Assembly: GCA_047975215.1 (NCBI GenBank)
Contig: JBKEDD010000129.1
Coordinates: forward strand, 62,001-126,000
Reading direction: 5' to 3'
Origin: JAGRMG01 sp047975215
Lineage (GTDB): Bacteria; Pseudomonadota; Alphaproteobacteria; Rhodobacterales; Rhodobacteraceae
Length of the DNA stretch: 64,000 bases
The notes under the pieces were generated by a model. That model saw only the letters and a program-made list of their open reading frames with translations. It did no database searches and was not told the DNA's origin. Of this stretch, positions 53,705-63,982 are shown piece by piece; position 1 is the first letter of the stretch; each line of letters starts with the position of its first letter. The position numbers and the translations under genes were made by a program.

Positions 53705-53835
53705 GGCTCTGCTCCTTCAGGTCAATAGGTCGGTGATGGCGTCAACCCCCGGTAGCGCCAGTGAATCGAGGGCCGCGGGTTGTACGCCCGCTTTGCTCGG
53801 CGCGCCGAACTCGAGCGGCCCGCGCCCGGCCCGCA
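53705..53835. other. purS-purQ gap
   Basis: The 131 bases between purS and purQ hold no recognisable gene or clear signal. Confidence 0.4.
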
Positions 53836-54066
53836 TCACGCCATCTCGATCGTGTAGGATTCGATCACCGTGTTCGCCAGCAGCTTTTCGCACATGCTGC
53901 GCACGTCGGCCTCGGTGGACTCCTCAGCAAGCTCAAGGTCGATCACCTTGCCCTGCCGCACCCCCTGCACGCCGTCAAAGCCCATGGCCCCCAGCGCGTG
54001 ACGCACCGCCTCGCCCTGCGGGTCGAGAACCCCGGCCTTCAGCATCACATGTACCCGTGCCCGCAT
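53836..54066 (-). CDS. purS: Phosphoribosylformylglycinamidine synthase subunit PurS
   Basis: This 76-residue subunit bridges PurL and PurQ in FGAM synthase. Family features are VMLKAGVLDPQGEAVRHAL and VRQGKVIDLEL, followed by the CEKLLANTVIESYTIE C-terminal strand. It lies between purC (80 bases upstream) and purQ. Confidence 0.95.
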   Translation of the reverse strand: MRARVHVMLKAGVLDPQGEAVRHALGAMGFDGVQGVRQGKVIDLELAEESTEADVRSMCEKLLANTVIESYTIEMA

Positions 54067-54146
54067 CGCGTTGCCCCTCGATCCCGGTCGCCCGTCTTGT
54101 GTTCGTTCCAGTTACGCAAAGCCGCCGGTCCGTTGCTCGGCCTGCC

Positions 54147-54905
54147 TCAGTTTATCAGCCGGGGCTTGGCCACCGGCGCCGCGTTCGGCAGCACGCCCAG
54201 CCGGCGCGCAACCTCGGAATAGGCATCGGTCAGACTGCCCAGATCGCGCCGGAAAACATCCTTGTCCAGCTTCTGGCCGCTTTCGATATCCCACAGCCGG
54301 CAACTGTCGGGGCTGATCTCGTCGGCGACGATCAGGCGCATGAAATCGCCGTCGTAGACGCGGCCGATCTCGATCTTGAAGTCGATCAGCCGGATGCCCA
54401 CGGCCAGCATCACGCCGGACAGGAAATCGTTGACCCGCAGCGCCAGGCTGACGATATCGTCCATGTCCTGCTGGCTGGCCCAGCCGAAGGCGGCGATATG
54501 TTCCTCACTGACCAGCGGGTCGCCAAGCTTGTCGTCCTTGTAGCAGTATTCGACGATCGGGCGGGGCAATTGCATGCCCTCTTCCAGCCCGAGACGCGTG
54601 GCCAGCGACCCGGCGGCATAGTTGCGCACGATGACTTCAAGCGGAATGATCTCGCAGGCGCGTACCAGCTGTTCGCGCATGTTCAGCCGGCGGATGAAAT
54701 GCGTCGGTACGCCGATCTGGTTGAGACCGGTCATGAAGAATTCGCTCAGGCGGTTGTTCAGCACCCCCTTGCCCTCGATCACGTCGCGCTTCTGGGCGTT
54801 GAAGGCGGTCGCGTCATCCTTGAAATACTGCACGACAGTGCCCGGTTCGGGACCTTCGTACAGGATCTTCGCCTTGCCTTCGTAGATCTTCTTGCGGCGC
54901 GCCAT
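54147..54905 (-). CDS. purC: SAICAR synthetase
   Basis: The enzyme joins CAIR and aspartate in purine synthesis. It has 252 residues with KKIYEGKAKILYEG at the N-terminus, FKDDATAFN, EVIVRNYAAGSL and LIDFKIEIGR with DEISPDSCRLWD (both signature blocks). The ATG at 54905 matches the usual short form; the frame stays open to 55172. It is the first of three purine genes on this strand. Confidence 0.96.
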   Translation of the reverse strand: MARRKKIYEGKAKILYEGPEPGTVVQYFKDDATAFNAQKRDVIEGKGVLNNRLSEFFMTGLNQIGVPTHFIRRLNMREQLVRACEIIPLEVIVRNYAAGSLATRLGLEEGMQLPRPIVEYCYKDDKLGDPLVSEEHIAAFGWASQQDMDDIVSLALRVNDFLSGVMLAVGIRLIDFKIEIGRVYDGDFMRLIVADEISPDSCRLWDIESGQKLDKDVFRRDLGSLTDAYSEVARRLGVLPNAAPVAKPRLIN

Positions 54906-55141
54906 GGCAAACCTCTCGCGGATCGGCGCCGGAAGTGAGTCCCGGTCCGTTGCCGACCTCATAATGCAAGGGCCGCGGTGCCGCAAGCAAGCCTCAGCGA
55001 TTCGCCGCCCGCGGCGGCGCCCTCGTCCGTGACGGTGCGTCTGTCGCACCTTGCCGCATTCCCCGCCCGCCCTCTTGCGGTTGTCTGCCGCCCGCGTCAT
55101 ATCTGGATCAGCAACAACGACTTTCAGGGGGGCCGCGCCCA

Positions 55142-55459
55142 ATGACCACTTTCGACGACCGCGAGACCGCATTCGAAGCGAAGTTCGCCCATGACGAGGA
55201 AATGACCTTCAAGGCCGTGGCCCGGCGCAACAAGCTGACCGGTCTGTGGGCCGCCGGCCTGCTGGGCAAGTCCGGCGCCGAGGCCGATGAATACGCCAAG
55301 TCCGTGGTGCTGGCCGATTTCGAGGAAGCCGGTCACGAAGACGTGGTGCGCAAACTTCTCGCCGATCTGGGCGATCGCACCGATGCCGCCGCCATCCGCG
55401 CCAAGATGGATGAAATGCTGCTGGTGGCCAAGCAGCAGCTGATGAACGAGGCCGATTGA
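55142..55459 (+). CDS. DUF1476 protein, F1-ATPase inhibitory zeta subunit
   Basis: This 105-residue helical protein has the DUF1476 signature TTFDDRETAFEAKFAHDEEMTF (split), ARRNKLTGLWAAGLLG and the C-terminal four-helix part. In Paracoccus denitrificans this is the zeta subunit, which blocks reverse ATP hydrolysis by F1 through its N-terminus. The ATG at 55142 lies downstream of a GGGGGG run. It is divergent from purC and not near ATP synthase genes. Confidence 0.9.
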   Translation: MTTFDDRETAFEAKFAHDEEMTFKAVARRNKLTGLWAAGLLGKSGAEADEYAKSVVLADFEEAGHEDVVRKLLADLGDRTDAAAIRAKMDEMLLVAKQQLMNEAD

Positions 55460-55603
55460 GACCGCGCCCGGGCGCCTGCACTTACGGCGGCGCATGATCT
55501 TGATGCGCCGTATTCGGTTGCCATGATGCCCCGCCCGTGACAAACCGGACCCTCTCACATACTGGGGCGCGAATGCCCCGATCCGCGACTCGGGACACCC
55601 GCC

Positions 55604-56626
55604 ATGACCAATCCGCTCGCCGCAATACTGGACAGCCGCGACTATATCCTTGCCGATGGCGCCACCGGCACCAACCTGTTCGCCATGGGGCTTCAGGCCG
55701 GTGAGGCACCCGAGTTGTGGAACACCGACGATCCGCGGAAAATCACGGCGCTTTATGCCGGTGCGGTGGATGCGGGCAGCGATCTGTTCCTGACCAACTC
55801 GTTCGGCGGCAACGCCTCACGGCTCAGGCTGCACAATGCGCATAAACGGGTCGGCGAACTGAACCGCGTGGCGGCCGAACTCGCCCGCGAGGTCGCCGAC
55901 CGGGCAGAGCGCGAGGTGATCGTCGCGGGTTCGGTCGGCCCCACCGGCGAAATAATGGAACCCGTGGGCGCGCTGAGCCATGCGCTTGCCGTCGAGATGT
56001 TTCACGAACAGGCAGAGGCCCTGAAGGCGGGCGGCGCCGACGTGCTGTGGCTCGAGACGATTTCCGCCCCCGAGGAATACCGCGCCGCCGCCGAGGCGTT
56101 CGGACTGGCCGGCATGGCTTGGTGCGGTACGATGAGTTTCGACACCGCCGGGCGCACCATGATGGGCGTGACCTCGGCGGCCATGGTCGATCTGGTCGAG
56201 AACCTGCCCAATCCGCCGCTTGCCTTCGGCGCCAATTGCGGTACCGGCGCCTCGGATATCCTGCGGACCGTGCTGGGCTTTGTCGCCCAGGGCACCGAGC
56301 GCCCGATCATCTCGAAGGGCAATGCCGGCATCCCGAAATATGTCGACGGGCATATCCACTATGACGGCACGCCCGAACTGATGGGCGACTATGCCGCACT
56401 GGCCCGCGATGCCGGCGCCCGCATCGTCGGCGGCTGCTGCGGCACCGCGCCCGAACACCTGCGCCGGATGCGCGACGCGCTGGACAGCCGCCCGCGCGGA
56501 GAACGCCCGACACTCGAACAGATCGCGGCGGCGCTTGGCGCCTTCACCTCGGCCTCGGACGGGACCGGGGAGGATACCGGCGGCGGATCCGAGCGTCGCC
56601 CCCGCCGCGGGCGCCGCCGGGGCTGA
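55604..56626 (+). CDS. Betaine-homocysteine S-methyltransferase-like protein
   Basis: This 340-residue protein is a zinc-dependent homocysteine methyltransferase barrel. ADGATGTNLF opens the barrel; the zinc cysteines lie in FGANCGTGA and IVGGCCGTAPEHL. It resembles the roseobacter betaine-homocysteine methyltransferase, which makes methionine and dimethylglycine. The C-terminal 40 residues are disordered and end in an Arg-rich tail (RRPRRGRRRG). It is flanked by the zeta-subunit gene and the convergent clpX. Confidence 0.87.
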   Translation: MTNPLAAILDSRDYILADGATGTNLFAMGLQAGEAPELWNTDDPRKITALYAGAVDAGSDLFLTNSFGGNASRLRLHNAHKRVGELNRVAAELAREVADRAEREVIVAGSVGPTGEIMEPVGALSHALAVEMFHEQAEALKAGGADVLWLETISAPEEYRAAAEAFGLAGMAWCGTMSFDTAGRTMMGVTSAAMVDLVENLPNPPLAFGANCGTGASDILRTVLGFVAQGTERPIISKGNAGIPKYVDGHIHYDGTPELMGDYAALARDAGARIVGGCCGTAPEHLRRMRDALDSRPRGERPTLEQIAAALGAFTSASDGTGEDTGGGSERRPRRGRRRG

Positions 56627-56637
56627 GCCGGGCATAG

Positions 56638-56660
56638 GGGCCGTATCTCCGGCCCGGTTT
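56638..56660 (+). terminator. Terminator-like hairpin after the methyltransferase gene
   Basis: GGGCCG and CGGCCC pair around TATCTC and are followed by GGTTTT, reading off the plus strand 11 bases after the stop codon. Confidence 0.45.
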
Positions 56661-56717
56661 TCGGGATTATCTGCACGCTGACCGGTGCCACAATGCCGCC
56701 CCGTTGGGCGACAAGGG

Positions 56718-57986
<1,269 letters not shown>

Positions 57987-58154
57987 CGTCCGTCTACCTT
58001 TCGGGCTCCGTTTTCCGCCTTTGGCCCCGCGTCGGGGCGGTGTCACCCACCTGAGGGGCCAGCTTAGGCGAGCGGTACTGGCTCCACAATCGCAAATTGC
58101 CCCGGGTCAAGCACCCGTCGGCGCGCGCCGCGTTCAGCTTGTCGCACGCCGAAA

Positions 58155-58787
58155 TCAGCTGTCGGCCTCGTCCGGCCGGATGCGGCTCTCGACGATCTCG
58201 TCGATATGGCCCCACTCCTTGGCCTCTTCGGGAGACATGAAATTGTCGCGGTCCAGCGCACGCTCCACCGCCTTCTTGGACTGGCCGGTGTGCTTGACAT
58301 AGATATCGTACAACCGGTCCTTCAGCTTCTGGGTCTCGGCGGCATGGATCATGATATCGCTGGCCTGACCCTGGTACCCGCCCGAGGGCTGGTGCACCAT
58401 GATACGGCTGTTGGGCAGCGAAAACCGCATCCCCGCCTCGCCGCCGACCAGCAGCAATGACCCCATCGAGGCGGCCTGGCCGATAACCAGAGTGCTGCAT
58501 TTCGGCTTGATGTACTGCATGGTGTCGTAGATCGACAGGCCCGACGTCACCACGCCGCCCGGCGAGTTGATGTAGATGCTGATTTCCTTGGAGGGGTTCT
58601 CGGCCTCCAGGTGCAGAAGCTGCGCCACGACCAGATGGCACATGCCATCGTGGATCGGGCCATTGATGAAGATGATCCTTTCCTTCAGCAGGCGCGAAAA
58701 GATGTCGTAGGCGCGCTCGCCACGGCTGGTCTGTTCGACCACCATCGGAACCAGCGTGTTGTTGTAGGTGTCGATCGGATCAAACAT
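58155..58787 (-). CDS. clpP: ATP-dependent Clp protease proteolytic subunit ClpP
   Basis: This serine peptidase of 210 residues forms the tetradecameric chamber. Catalytic residues are Ser in GQAASMGSLLL, His in SRIMVHQPSGG, and Asp in the following helix (DRDNFMS). The IYINSPGG oxyanion loop is intact. The ATG at 58787 fits the family start. clpP and clpX have separate promoters, judged from the 168-base gap. Confidence 0.97.
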   Translation of the reverse strand: MFDPIDTYNNTLVPMVVEQTSRGERAYDIFSRLLKERIIFINGPIHDGMCHLVVAQLLHLEAENPSKEISIYINSPGGVVTSGLSIYDTMQYIKPKCSTLVIGQAASMGSLLLVGGEAGMRFSLPNSRIMVHQPSGGYQGQASDIMIHAAETQKLKDRLYDIYVKHTGQSKKAVERALDRDNFMSPEEAKEWGHIDEIVESRIRPDEADS

Positions 58788-58971
58788 TGCTGTTGCCTGC
58801 TCTTGTGGAAACCGGGACCATACCCGGGGTTGCGTGCCCCAAGTCTTAGTGGCGCCGCCCGGGGGCTGCAAGGGGCGGGCGGCAAATTGAACGGCCGGAA
58901 GCGCCACACATCTTCCGGTCGCCGCCCTCGGGGCGTTATGTTATCCGCATCACGGCTTGGGAAGGACCGTC

Positions 58972-59979
58972 ATGCGCACCGACAGCTTCGTTCAGAAAGG
59001 CGCCGCGGCCAGCCTGGCGGTGCCGTTCTCGGGGCCGGCGCAGGAATTCCGTTTCCTGCTGCTGCCCAAGGCGACGATGCTTGCCGTGGCCAGCGCCATC
59101 GAACCGTTGCGCATGGCCAACCAGGTCAGCGGGAGCGAGCTATTCCGCTGGTACATCATGACCGAGGATGGCGCACCCGTGACCTGTTCGAACGGCATGA
59201 GGGTGACGCCCGATCTGGCGCTTGAACCGCTGCCGCCCGAGGCGACCGGGTTCGTCTGCGCCGGGGTAGAACCCCAGCGCAGCGCGGGCGAGGCGACGCT
59301 GAACTGGCTCAGACGGCAGGACCGGTTCGGACGGCGGCTTGGCGGCATCTGTACGGGCGCCTTCGCGATGGCGCAGGCCGGTCTGCTGCGCGATCACGCC
59401 TTCACGCTGCACTGGGAAAACCAGCCCGGTTTTGTCGAGGCATTTCCAGATCTGCGCCCCTCGCCCGGCATCTTCGAGATCTCGGGCCGCTACATGACCT
59501 GCGGGGGCGGCAGCGCCGCCACCGACATGATGCTGACCCTGATCGAACAACGCCACGGCAAGAACCTGGCAATCATCGTCGCCGACATGTGCCTGCACAC
59601 GCGCAGCGGCCAGCCCGGCGCGCCGCAGAAATCAAGCTATGCGGTGGCCATCGGGTCGCGCAATCCGCGCCTGCTGGCGGCGCTGAACCTGATGCAGGAC
59701 GCGATCGAGCACCCTTTGCCGATCGCCGATCTGAGCGAGCGTCTGGACATATCGCGCCGCCAGCTCGAGCGGCTGTTCCAGCGGTACCTGGGCCAGAGTC
59801 CGAAACAGGTCTATTCCGAAATGCGCCTCGGCCATGCCTATGCGCTGCTGAGCGAGACCGCGATGACCGTGACCGAGATCGCGCTGGCCAGCGGGTTTTC
59901 CGGGACCGCGCATTTTTCGCGCCAGTTCAGAGCACGTTTCGGCGCCAGCCCGCATTTCTTCCGCAAGAGCTGGTCGTGA
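58972..59979 (+). CDS. GlxA family AraC-type transcriptional regulator
   Basis: This 335-residue protein has an N-terminal DJ-1/PfpI-like amidotransferase-fold domain (about 20-200, with GGICTGAFAMAQAGLL in the nucleophile-elbow position). A C-terminal AraC HTH follows (about 235-330; LSERLDISRRQLERLFQ and TEIALASGFSGTAHFSR). GlxA-type proteins include GbdR/CdhR, which respond to glycine betaine and carnitine. The regulated genes are not evident. The ATG at 58972 follows GGAAGGA. Confidence 0.88.
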   Translation: MRTDSFVQKGAAASLAVPFSGPAQEFRFLLLPKATMLAVASAIEPLRMANQVSGSELFRWYIMTEDGAPVTCSNGMRVTPDLALEPLPPEATGFVCAGVEPQRSAGEATLNWLRRQDRFGRRLGGICTGAFAMAQAGLLRDHAFTLHWENQPGFVEAFPDLRPSPGIFEISGRYMTCGGGSAATDMMLTLIEQRHGKNLAIIVADMCLHTRSGQPGAPQKSSYAVAIGSRNPRLLAALNLMQDAIEHPLPIADLSERLDISRRQLERLFQRYLGQSPKQVYSEMRLGHAYALLSETAMTVTEIALASGFSGTAHFSRQFRARFGASPHFFRKSWS

Positions 59980-59993
59980 CGCGGACCGTCGGG

Positions 59994-60039
59994 GGCCAAG
60001 CGCCTTGCGGGGCGCTTGGCCACGGCGCTTGCAAGCGCC
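59994..60039. terminator. Paired hairpins between the convergent glxA-like and soxF genes
   Basis: GGCCAAGCGCC and GGCGCTTGGCC form a perfect 11-bp stem at 59994-60021. A 16-base palindrome, GGCGCTTGCAAGCGCC, follows at 60024-60039, three bases before the soxF stop. Together they could block read-through from both strands. Confidence 0.65.
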
Positions 60040-60042
60040 TTG

Positions 60043-61305
60043 TCAGCCGAACATGTCGGCCGTGATGCCGGCGTACCAGCCGAGGCTTTCCTCGTAGGTC
60101 TGCTTGCGCAGCGCAGCGTCTTCGCCGGTCTGGCTGATAAAGCTCTCGACGCTGGCGATCTTTTCGTCGGTGGCCTCGTAGGCGGCCCCGACCTTGACCC
60201 CGTCGTCGGTGCCCAGCAGCGACCAGCAGGTGTTCGAATACTTGGCCGGGAAAACCTTGGAATCGGTCAGCGCACCGCGCACCGCCATCGCCGCCACCTT
60301 GGCCTGGCTGTTGGCCGAGAACCCCGATTTGGGCATGTCACCCTGGGCGCTGGCATCTCCCAGCACATGAATGTTCTCGTCTGCCCGGGCCTGCATGGTG
60401 TGGGGATTGACCGGCACCCAGTTGCCATCCGTGATGCCGGCGATCTCGCAGATGCGGCCGGCCTTCTGCGCCGGGATGACGTTGCAGACATCGACCTTGT
60501 TCACCTCGCCGTCGATATCGATCGTCATCGCGGCGGGATCGACCGAGGTGTTGGCAGCACCGAAATCGGGGCCGATGCGTTCGACCATGCCGCCGTAATG
60601 GCGCATCCAACCGTCCTCGAACAGCGCCTGTTTCGAGAACTTCTCCATGGGATCGACGATCAGGATCTTGGCGGTCGGGTTGATCTGCTTGAGCCGGTGC
60701 GCGACCATCGAAATCCGCTCATACGGCCCCGGCGGGCAGCGGAACGGGTTGGGCGGGGCAATCATGGCATAGACGCCGCCCGCGGGCATCGCCTCGATCT
60801 GCGCCTTCAGTAGCTGGGTCTGCGAGCCGGCCTTGTAGGCGTGCGGCATCGCGTTCTGGGCCGAAATGCCCCAACCCGGAACGGCGCCTTCGACAAAGTC
60901 GATGCCGGGGCTCAGGATCAGCCTGTCATAGGGCAGCGTGCCGCCACCCGCGAGGCTGACGGTCTTCGCATCCCGGTCGATGCCGACCGCCCAGTCGTGC
61001 ACGACGTTGACCCCGTAATCAGCCGCCAGCTTGCCATAGGTGTGGCCCAGCGCGGCGAACTCCTGAAAGCCGCCGAGATAGAGGTTGGAGAAGAAACAGG
61101 TATAGTAGGTGCGGGTCGGTTCGATCAGGGTCACGTCGATGGCGCCCTTCGATCCTTCGGCGATCTGGCGCGCCGCCGTGGCACCGCCGGCGCCGCCGCC
61201 GATCACCACGACCCTCGGCTTGCCCGCCGCCATCACCATCGGCGCGCCCAGGCTCGCCGCCAGGCCGATGGTCGTTCCCAGAAAAGTCCGTCTGTTCAGT
61301 GTCAT
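60043..61305 (-). CDS. soxF: Sulfide dehydrogenase flavoprotein subunit SoxF/FccB
   Basis: This flavocytochrome c sulfide dehydrogenase subunit has 420 residues. It begins with a Tat-type signal (LNRRTFLGTTIG) and a Rossmann FAD motif VVVIGGGAGG. The Cys in TYYTCFFSNLY matches the covalent FAD attachment, and the Cys pair in PFRCPPGP and NTCWSLL matches the redox disulfide. The product probably oxidises sulfide in the periplasm together with the SoxE cytochrome encoded just upstream. Confidence 0.93.
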   Translation of the reverse strand: MTLNRRTFLGTTIGLAASLGAPMVMAAGKPRVVVIGGGAGGATAARQIAEGSKGAIDVTLIEPTRTYYTCFFSNLYLGGFQEFAALGHTYGKLAADYGVNVVHDWAVGIDRDAKTVSLAGGGTLPYDRLILSPGIDFVEGAVPGWGISAQNAMPHAYKAGSQTQLLKAQIEAMPAGGVYAMIAPPNPFRCPPGPYERISMVAHRLKQINPTAKILIVDPMEKFSKQALFEDGWMRHYGGMVERIGPDFGAANTSVDPAAMTIDIDGEVNKVDVCNVIPAQKAGRICEIAGITDGNWVPVNPHTMQARADENIHVLGDASAQGDMPKSGFSANSQAKVAAMAVRGALTDSKVFPAKYSNTCWSLLGTDDGVKVGAAYEATDEKIASVESFISQTGEDAALRKQTYEESLGWYAGITADMFG

Positions 61306-61340
61306 GGGGTTCCTCCTCCCGTTGGTGGTCTGCGCCCGAC

Positions 61341-62060
61341 CTATTCGAGCGCGGCGAAAAATGCCGCCAGCGCGGCAATCTCCTCATCCGAAAGCCGCCC
61401 GGCCATCATCTGCATCACCGGGTGCGGGCGCAGCTTTCGCTTGTAGGCATGCATGGCGACCACGAAATCCTCGTTGCGCCAGCCGGTGATCGCCGGAATG
61501 CCGCGGTCGCTGCCGTCCTTGCGGTGGCAGGTCAGGCATTCACCGGACAGGTATTCGCCATAGTCCGGGTCGCCGGCCATCGCCAGCACCTCGGGCGCCA
61601 GCGCCACCTCGGGCGCGAACGCGGTCGGCGACGCCTCGGGAATATCGCGCGGCTTGTCCGAGAAGGTTCGCAGATAGGCCAGCAGGTCGTGACGGTCCTT
61701 TTGCGAAACGATCCCGGCAAAGCTCATCCGCGTTCCGGTGACAAGCGCCTTGGGGTTCTCCAGATAGGCATTGAGCTGGTCCAGTTCCCAGACCAGTCCG
61801 TCGGCGCCCGCCCGGCGCATGGCGTCGGAATATCTGAACCCTTCCAGCGATGCCGCCTTGCGCCCGAATATCCCGTTCAGATGCGGCCCGATGCGGTTCT
61901 TGGCACGCGCCCCGACCATGTGGCAGGCCGCGCACTTGCGATAGACATCCGCGCCGCGTTCGGAATCGCCGATACGCTCGGCCCCGGCGGCGGTCGCCAG
62001 TACCGACCAGGCCAGCAATACCGATCCTGCAAGGATGGTCCGTCTTCGGCTCTTCAGCAT
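61341..62060 (-). CDS. soxE: Di-haem cytochrome c SoxE
   Basis: This secreted c-type cytochrome has 239 residues. It has a signal peptide (ILAGSVLLAWSVLATAAGA) and two haem sites, CAACH near residue 45 and CLTCH near residue 175. The N-terminal half is class I cytochrome-like (PHLNGIFGRKAASLEGFRY), and the C-terminal half resembles the FccA/SoxE cytochrome. The ATG at 62060 follows GGGAGG. It is 35 bases upstream of soxF, its expected partner, and 128 bases after soxB. Confidence 0.88.
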   Translation of the reverse strand: MLKSRRRTILAGSVLLAWSVLATAAGAERIGDSERGADVYRKCAACHMVGARAKNRIGPHLNGIFGRKAASLEGFRYSDAMRRAGADGLVWELDQLNAYLENPKALVTGTRMSFAGIVSQKDRHDLLAYLRTFSDKPRDIPEASPTAFAPEVALAPEVLAMAGDPDYGEYLSGECLTCHRKDGSDRGIPAITGWRNEDFVVAMHAYKRKLRPHPVMQMMAGRLSDEEIAALAAFFAALE

Positions 62061-62188
62061 GGCAATTCCTCCCTCATCGCCATTCCGTCCGATCCGGTCG
62101 GTCCTGCCGGCGTGTTCCAAGCACCGCCAGGATGATGACCATTGCGCGCGTCTGCCCCCCTCTCCTTCTTTTCTGCTTGCCCGCTGCG

Positions 62189-63886
62189 TCAGCCGCCGAC
62201 GATCCGGACGGACGTGTTCGGGGCGACCGATACACTGCCCTCACGGCGGATATGGCTTTCGAGCACATCCCAGATCTGGGGGCCCTCGGTGGCCTGGTTG
62301 ACGCTGGCCCATCCGGCCACGACGTAGCTCTTGGCCGGGTCGATCGCCTCTCCCGTCCCGAGCAGAGTCAGATCGGAGATCCGTTGACCCTGCGGTTTTC
62401 CGATATCGATGCGATAGCCCAGCCCGCCCACCCGAACCATGTCTCCGCCCTGCTGGTAATAGGGGTCGGGGTTGAACAGGTTATCGCCCACGTCTTCAAG
62501 AATGACATGAATGAATTCACCTGTCATCTCCGTCCTGTAGGCCTTGCCGTAGGTCATCGCCGTGACGCCGAAGATATCCTCGCGGGTGATGTCCTGCCCC
62601 GGAAGAACCGACGGGCCCCAGCGCACTCCGGGCGAGAGGGCGATTTCGGCATCGCGTTCGCGCAACAGCGCCTCGCAGATCAGATCGTCCCATGTGCCGT
62701 TGAAGTTGCCGCGCCGGTATAGCAGGCTTTCGCTCCGTCCGATCACCTCGTCCAGTTCGGCCTTGAAGGGCGCGCGCTGTTCGTCGATCAGCGCGGCGAC
62801 GGAAGGGTCGGAACCGATCACATCGGCAAAGACCGGAATCAGCTTGTGGCGGAACCCCATCATGCGGCCGTCGCGCACGTCCAGATCGACGCGGGACACG
62901 AACTTGCCGTTCGACCCGGACGCGACGATGATCGTTTCGCCGACAAGCACGGGTTCAGGCAACGCATCATGCGTGTGCCCCGACAGGATCACGTCGATGC
63001 CGCGCACCCTTGCGGCCATCTTCCGGTCGACATCGAAGCCGTTATGCGACAGCAGCACGACAAGATCGGCGCCCATGGCGCGGACCTCGTCCACCATTTT
63101 TTGCATGTGTTCGTCGCGGATCCCGAATGCGTATTCGGGAAACATCCAGCCCGGGTTGGCGATGGGCATGTAGGGAAACGCCTGGCCGATCACCGCGATC
63201 CGGGCACCGCCGCTATCAAAGAACCGGTAGGGTTCGAAATCTTCCGACGGCTCGTCCCATTCGGCGTCGAATATGTTCTGCCCCAGCGCCGCGAAAGGCA
63301 GCCCGCCCACGATCTCGCGCAGCCGGTCTGATCCCAGCGTGAATTCCCAATGGAAGGTCATGGCGTCGGGCTTCAGCGAGTTCATCACGTTCACCATGTC
63401 CTGACCGGCGGTCTTGAGACAGGTGTAGGAGCCGTGCCAGGTATCGCCGCCGTCCAGCAGCAGCGCGCCGGGCCGTTCGGCGCGGATCGCGTTCACCACG
63501 GTTGCCACCCGGTCGAGCCCGCCAACGCGGCCGTAGGCACGCGCCAGCGCCGCGAAATCGTCATGGGTCAGCGCGTAGGCCGAAGGGCTGCCATCGTCGA
63601 TCCCGTAGAGGCGGCGAAAATCGGCGCCGGTGATATGGGGCACCTGGCCGCGGCTTTCGCCGACACCGAGGTTGACCGAAGGCTCGCGGAACCAGACCGG
63701 TTTGAGCTGGGCATGAATGTCGGTGATGTGGATCAGGGTCACATTGCCGAAACTGTCAAACTCAAGCAACTGCTCCTGGGAAAGCCGTTGCTGCGCGGCC
63801 AGACGCGCCCAGTTGCCCGCCCCGGAGGCGCCCAGAAGCGCCGAGGCCGCCATCGAGACCTGAAGGAAATCGCGGCGCGAGATCAT
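62189..63886 (-). CDS. soxB: Thiosulfohydrolase SoxB
   Basis: This 565-residue protein hydrolyses the SoxY-bound S-thiosulfonate to release sulfate. A Tat signal MISRRDFLQVS begins the chain. The dimanganese and active-site blocks are HITDIHAQ, LLDGGDTWHG, FHWEFT (a GHWEFT-type motif), LLSHNG and LSGHTHD. I chose the ATG at 63886 because it starts at the Tat motif; the GTG at 63910 adds eight residues and lacks a ribosome site. It is first of soxB-soxE-soxF in this window; soxC and soxD are not between them. Confidence 0.95.
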   Translation of the reverse strand: MISRRDFLQVSMAASALLGASGAGNWARLAAQQRLSQEQLLEFDSFGNVTLIHITDIHAQLKPVWFREPSVNLGVGESRGQVPHITGADFRRLYGIDDGSPSAYALTHDDFAALARAYGRVGGLDRVATVVNAIRAERPGALLLDGGDTWHGSYTCLKTAGQDMVNVMNSLKPDAMTFHWEFTLGSDRLREIVGGLPFAALGQNIFDAEWDEPSEDFEPYRFFDSGGARIAVIGQAFPYMPIANPGWMFPEYAFGIRDEHMQKMVDEVRAMGADLVVLLSHNGFDVDRKMAARVRGIDVILSGHTHDALPEPVLVGETIIVASGSNGKFVSRVDLDVRDGRMMGFRHKLIPVFADVIGSDPSVAALIDEQRAPFKAELDEVIGRSESLLYRRGNFNGTWDDLICEALLRERDAEIALSPGVRWGPSVLPGQDITREDIFGVTAMTYGKAYRTEMTGEFIHVILEDVGDNLFNPDPYYQQGGDMVRVGGLGYRIDIGKPQGQRISDLTLLGTGEAIDPAKSYVVAGWASVNQATEGPQIWDVLESHIRREGSVSVAPNTSVRIVGG

Positions 63887-63945
63887 CCCAGTATGGGTCC
63901 GTTCCGACACGCATGAATGCGCATGTTTGTATAACCTTTGACCGG

Positions 63946-63974
63946 AAACCCCGCGCCGGCGCGACGCGGGGTTT
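63946..63974 (-). terminator. Hairpin between soxA (edge) and soxB
   Basis: AAACCCCGCG and CGCGGGGTTT form a perfect 10-bp stem with a 9-base loop, upstream of soxB and after the presumed soxA stop. It could be a partial terminator or a processing site within the sox operon. Confidence 0.5.
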
Positions 63975-63982
63975 GTCGTGGA

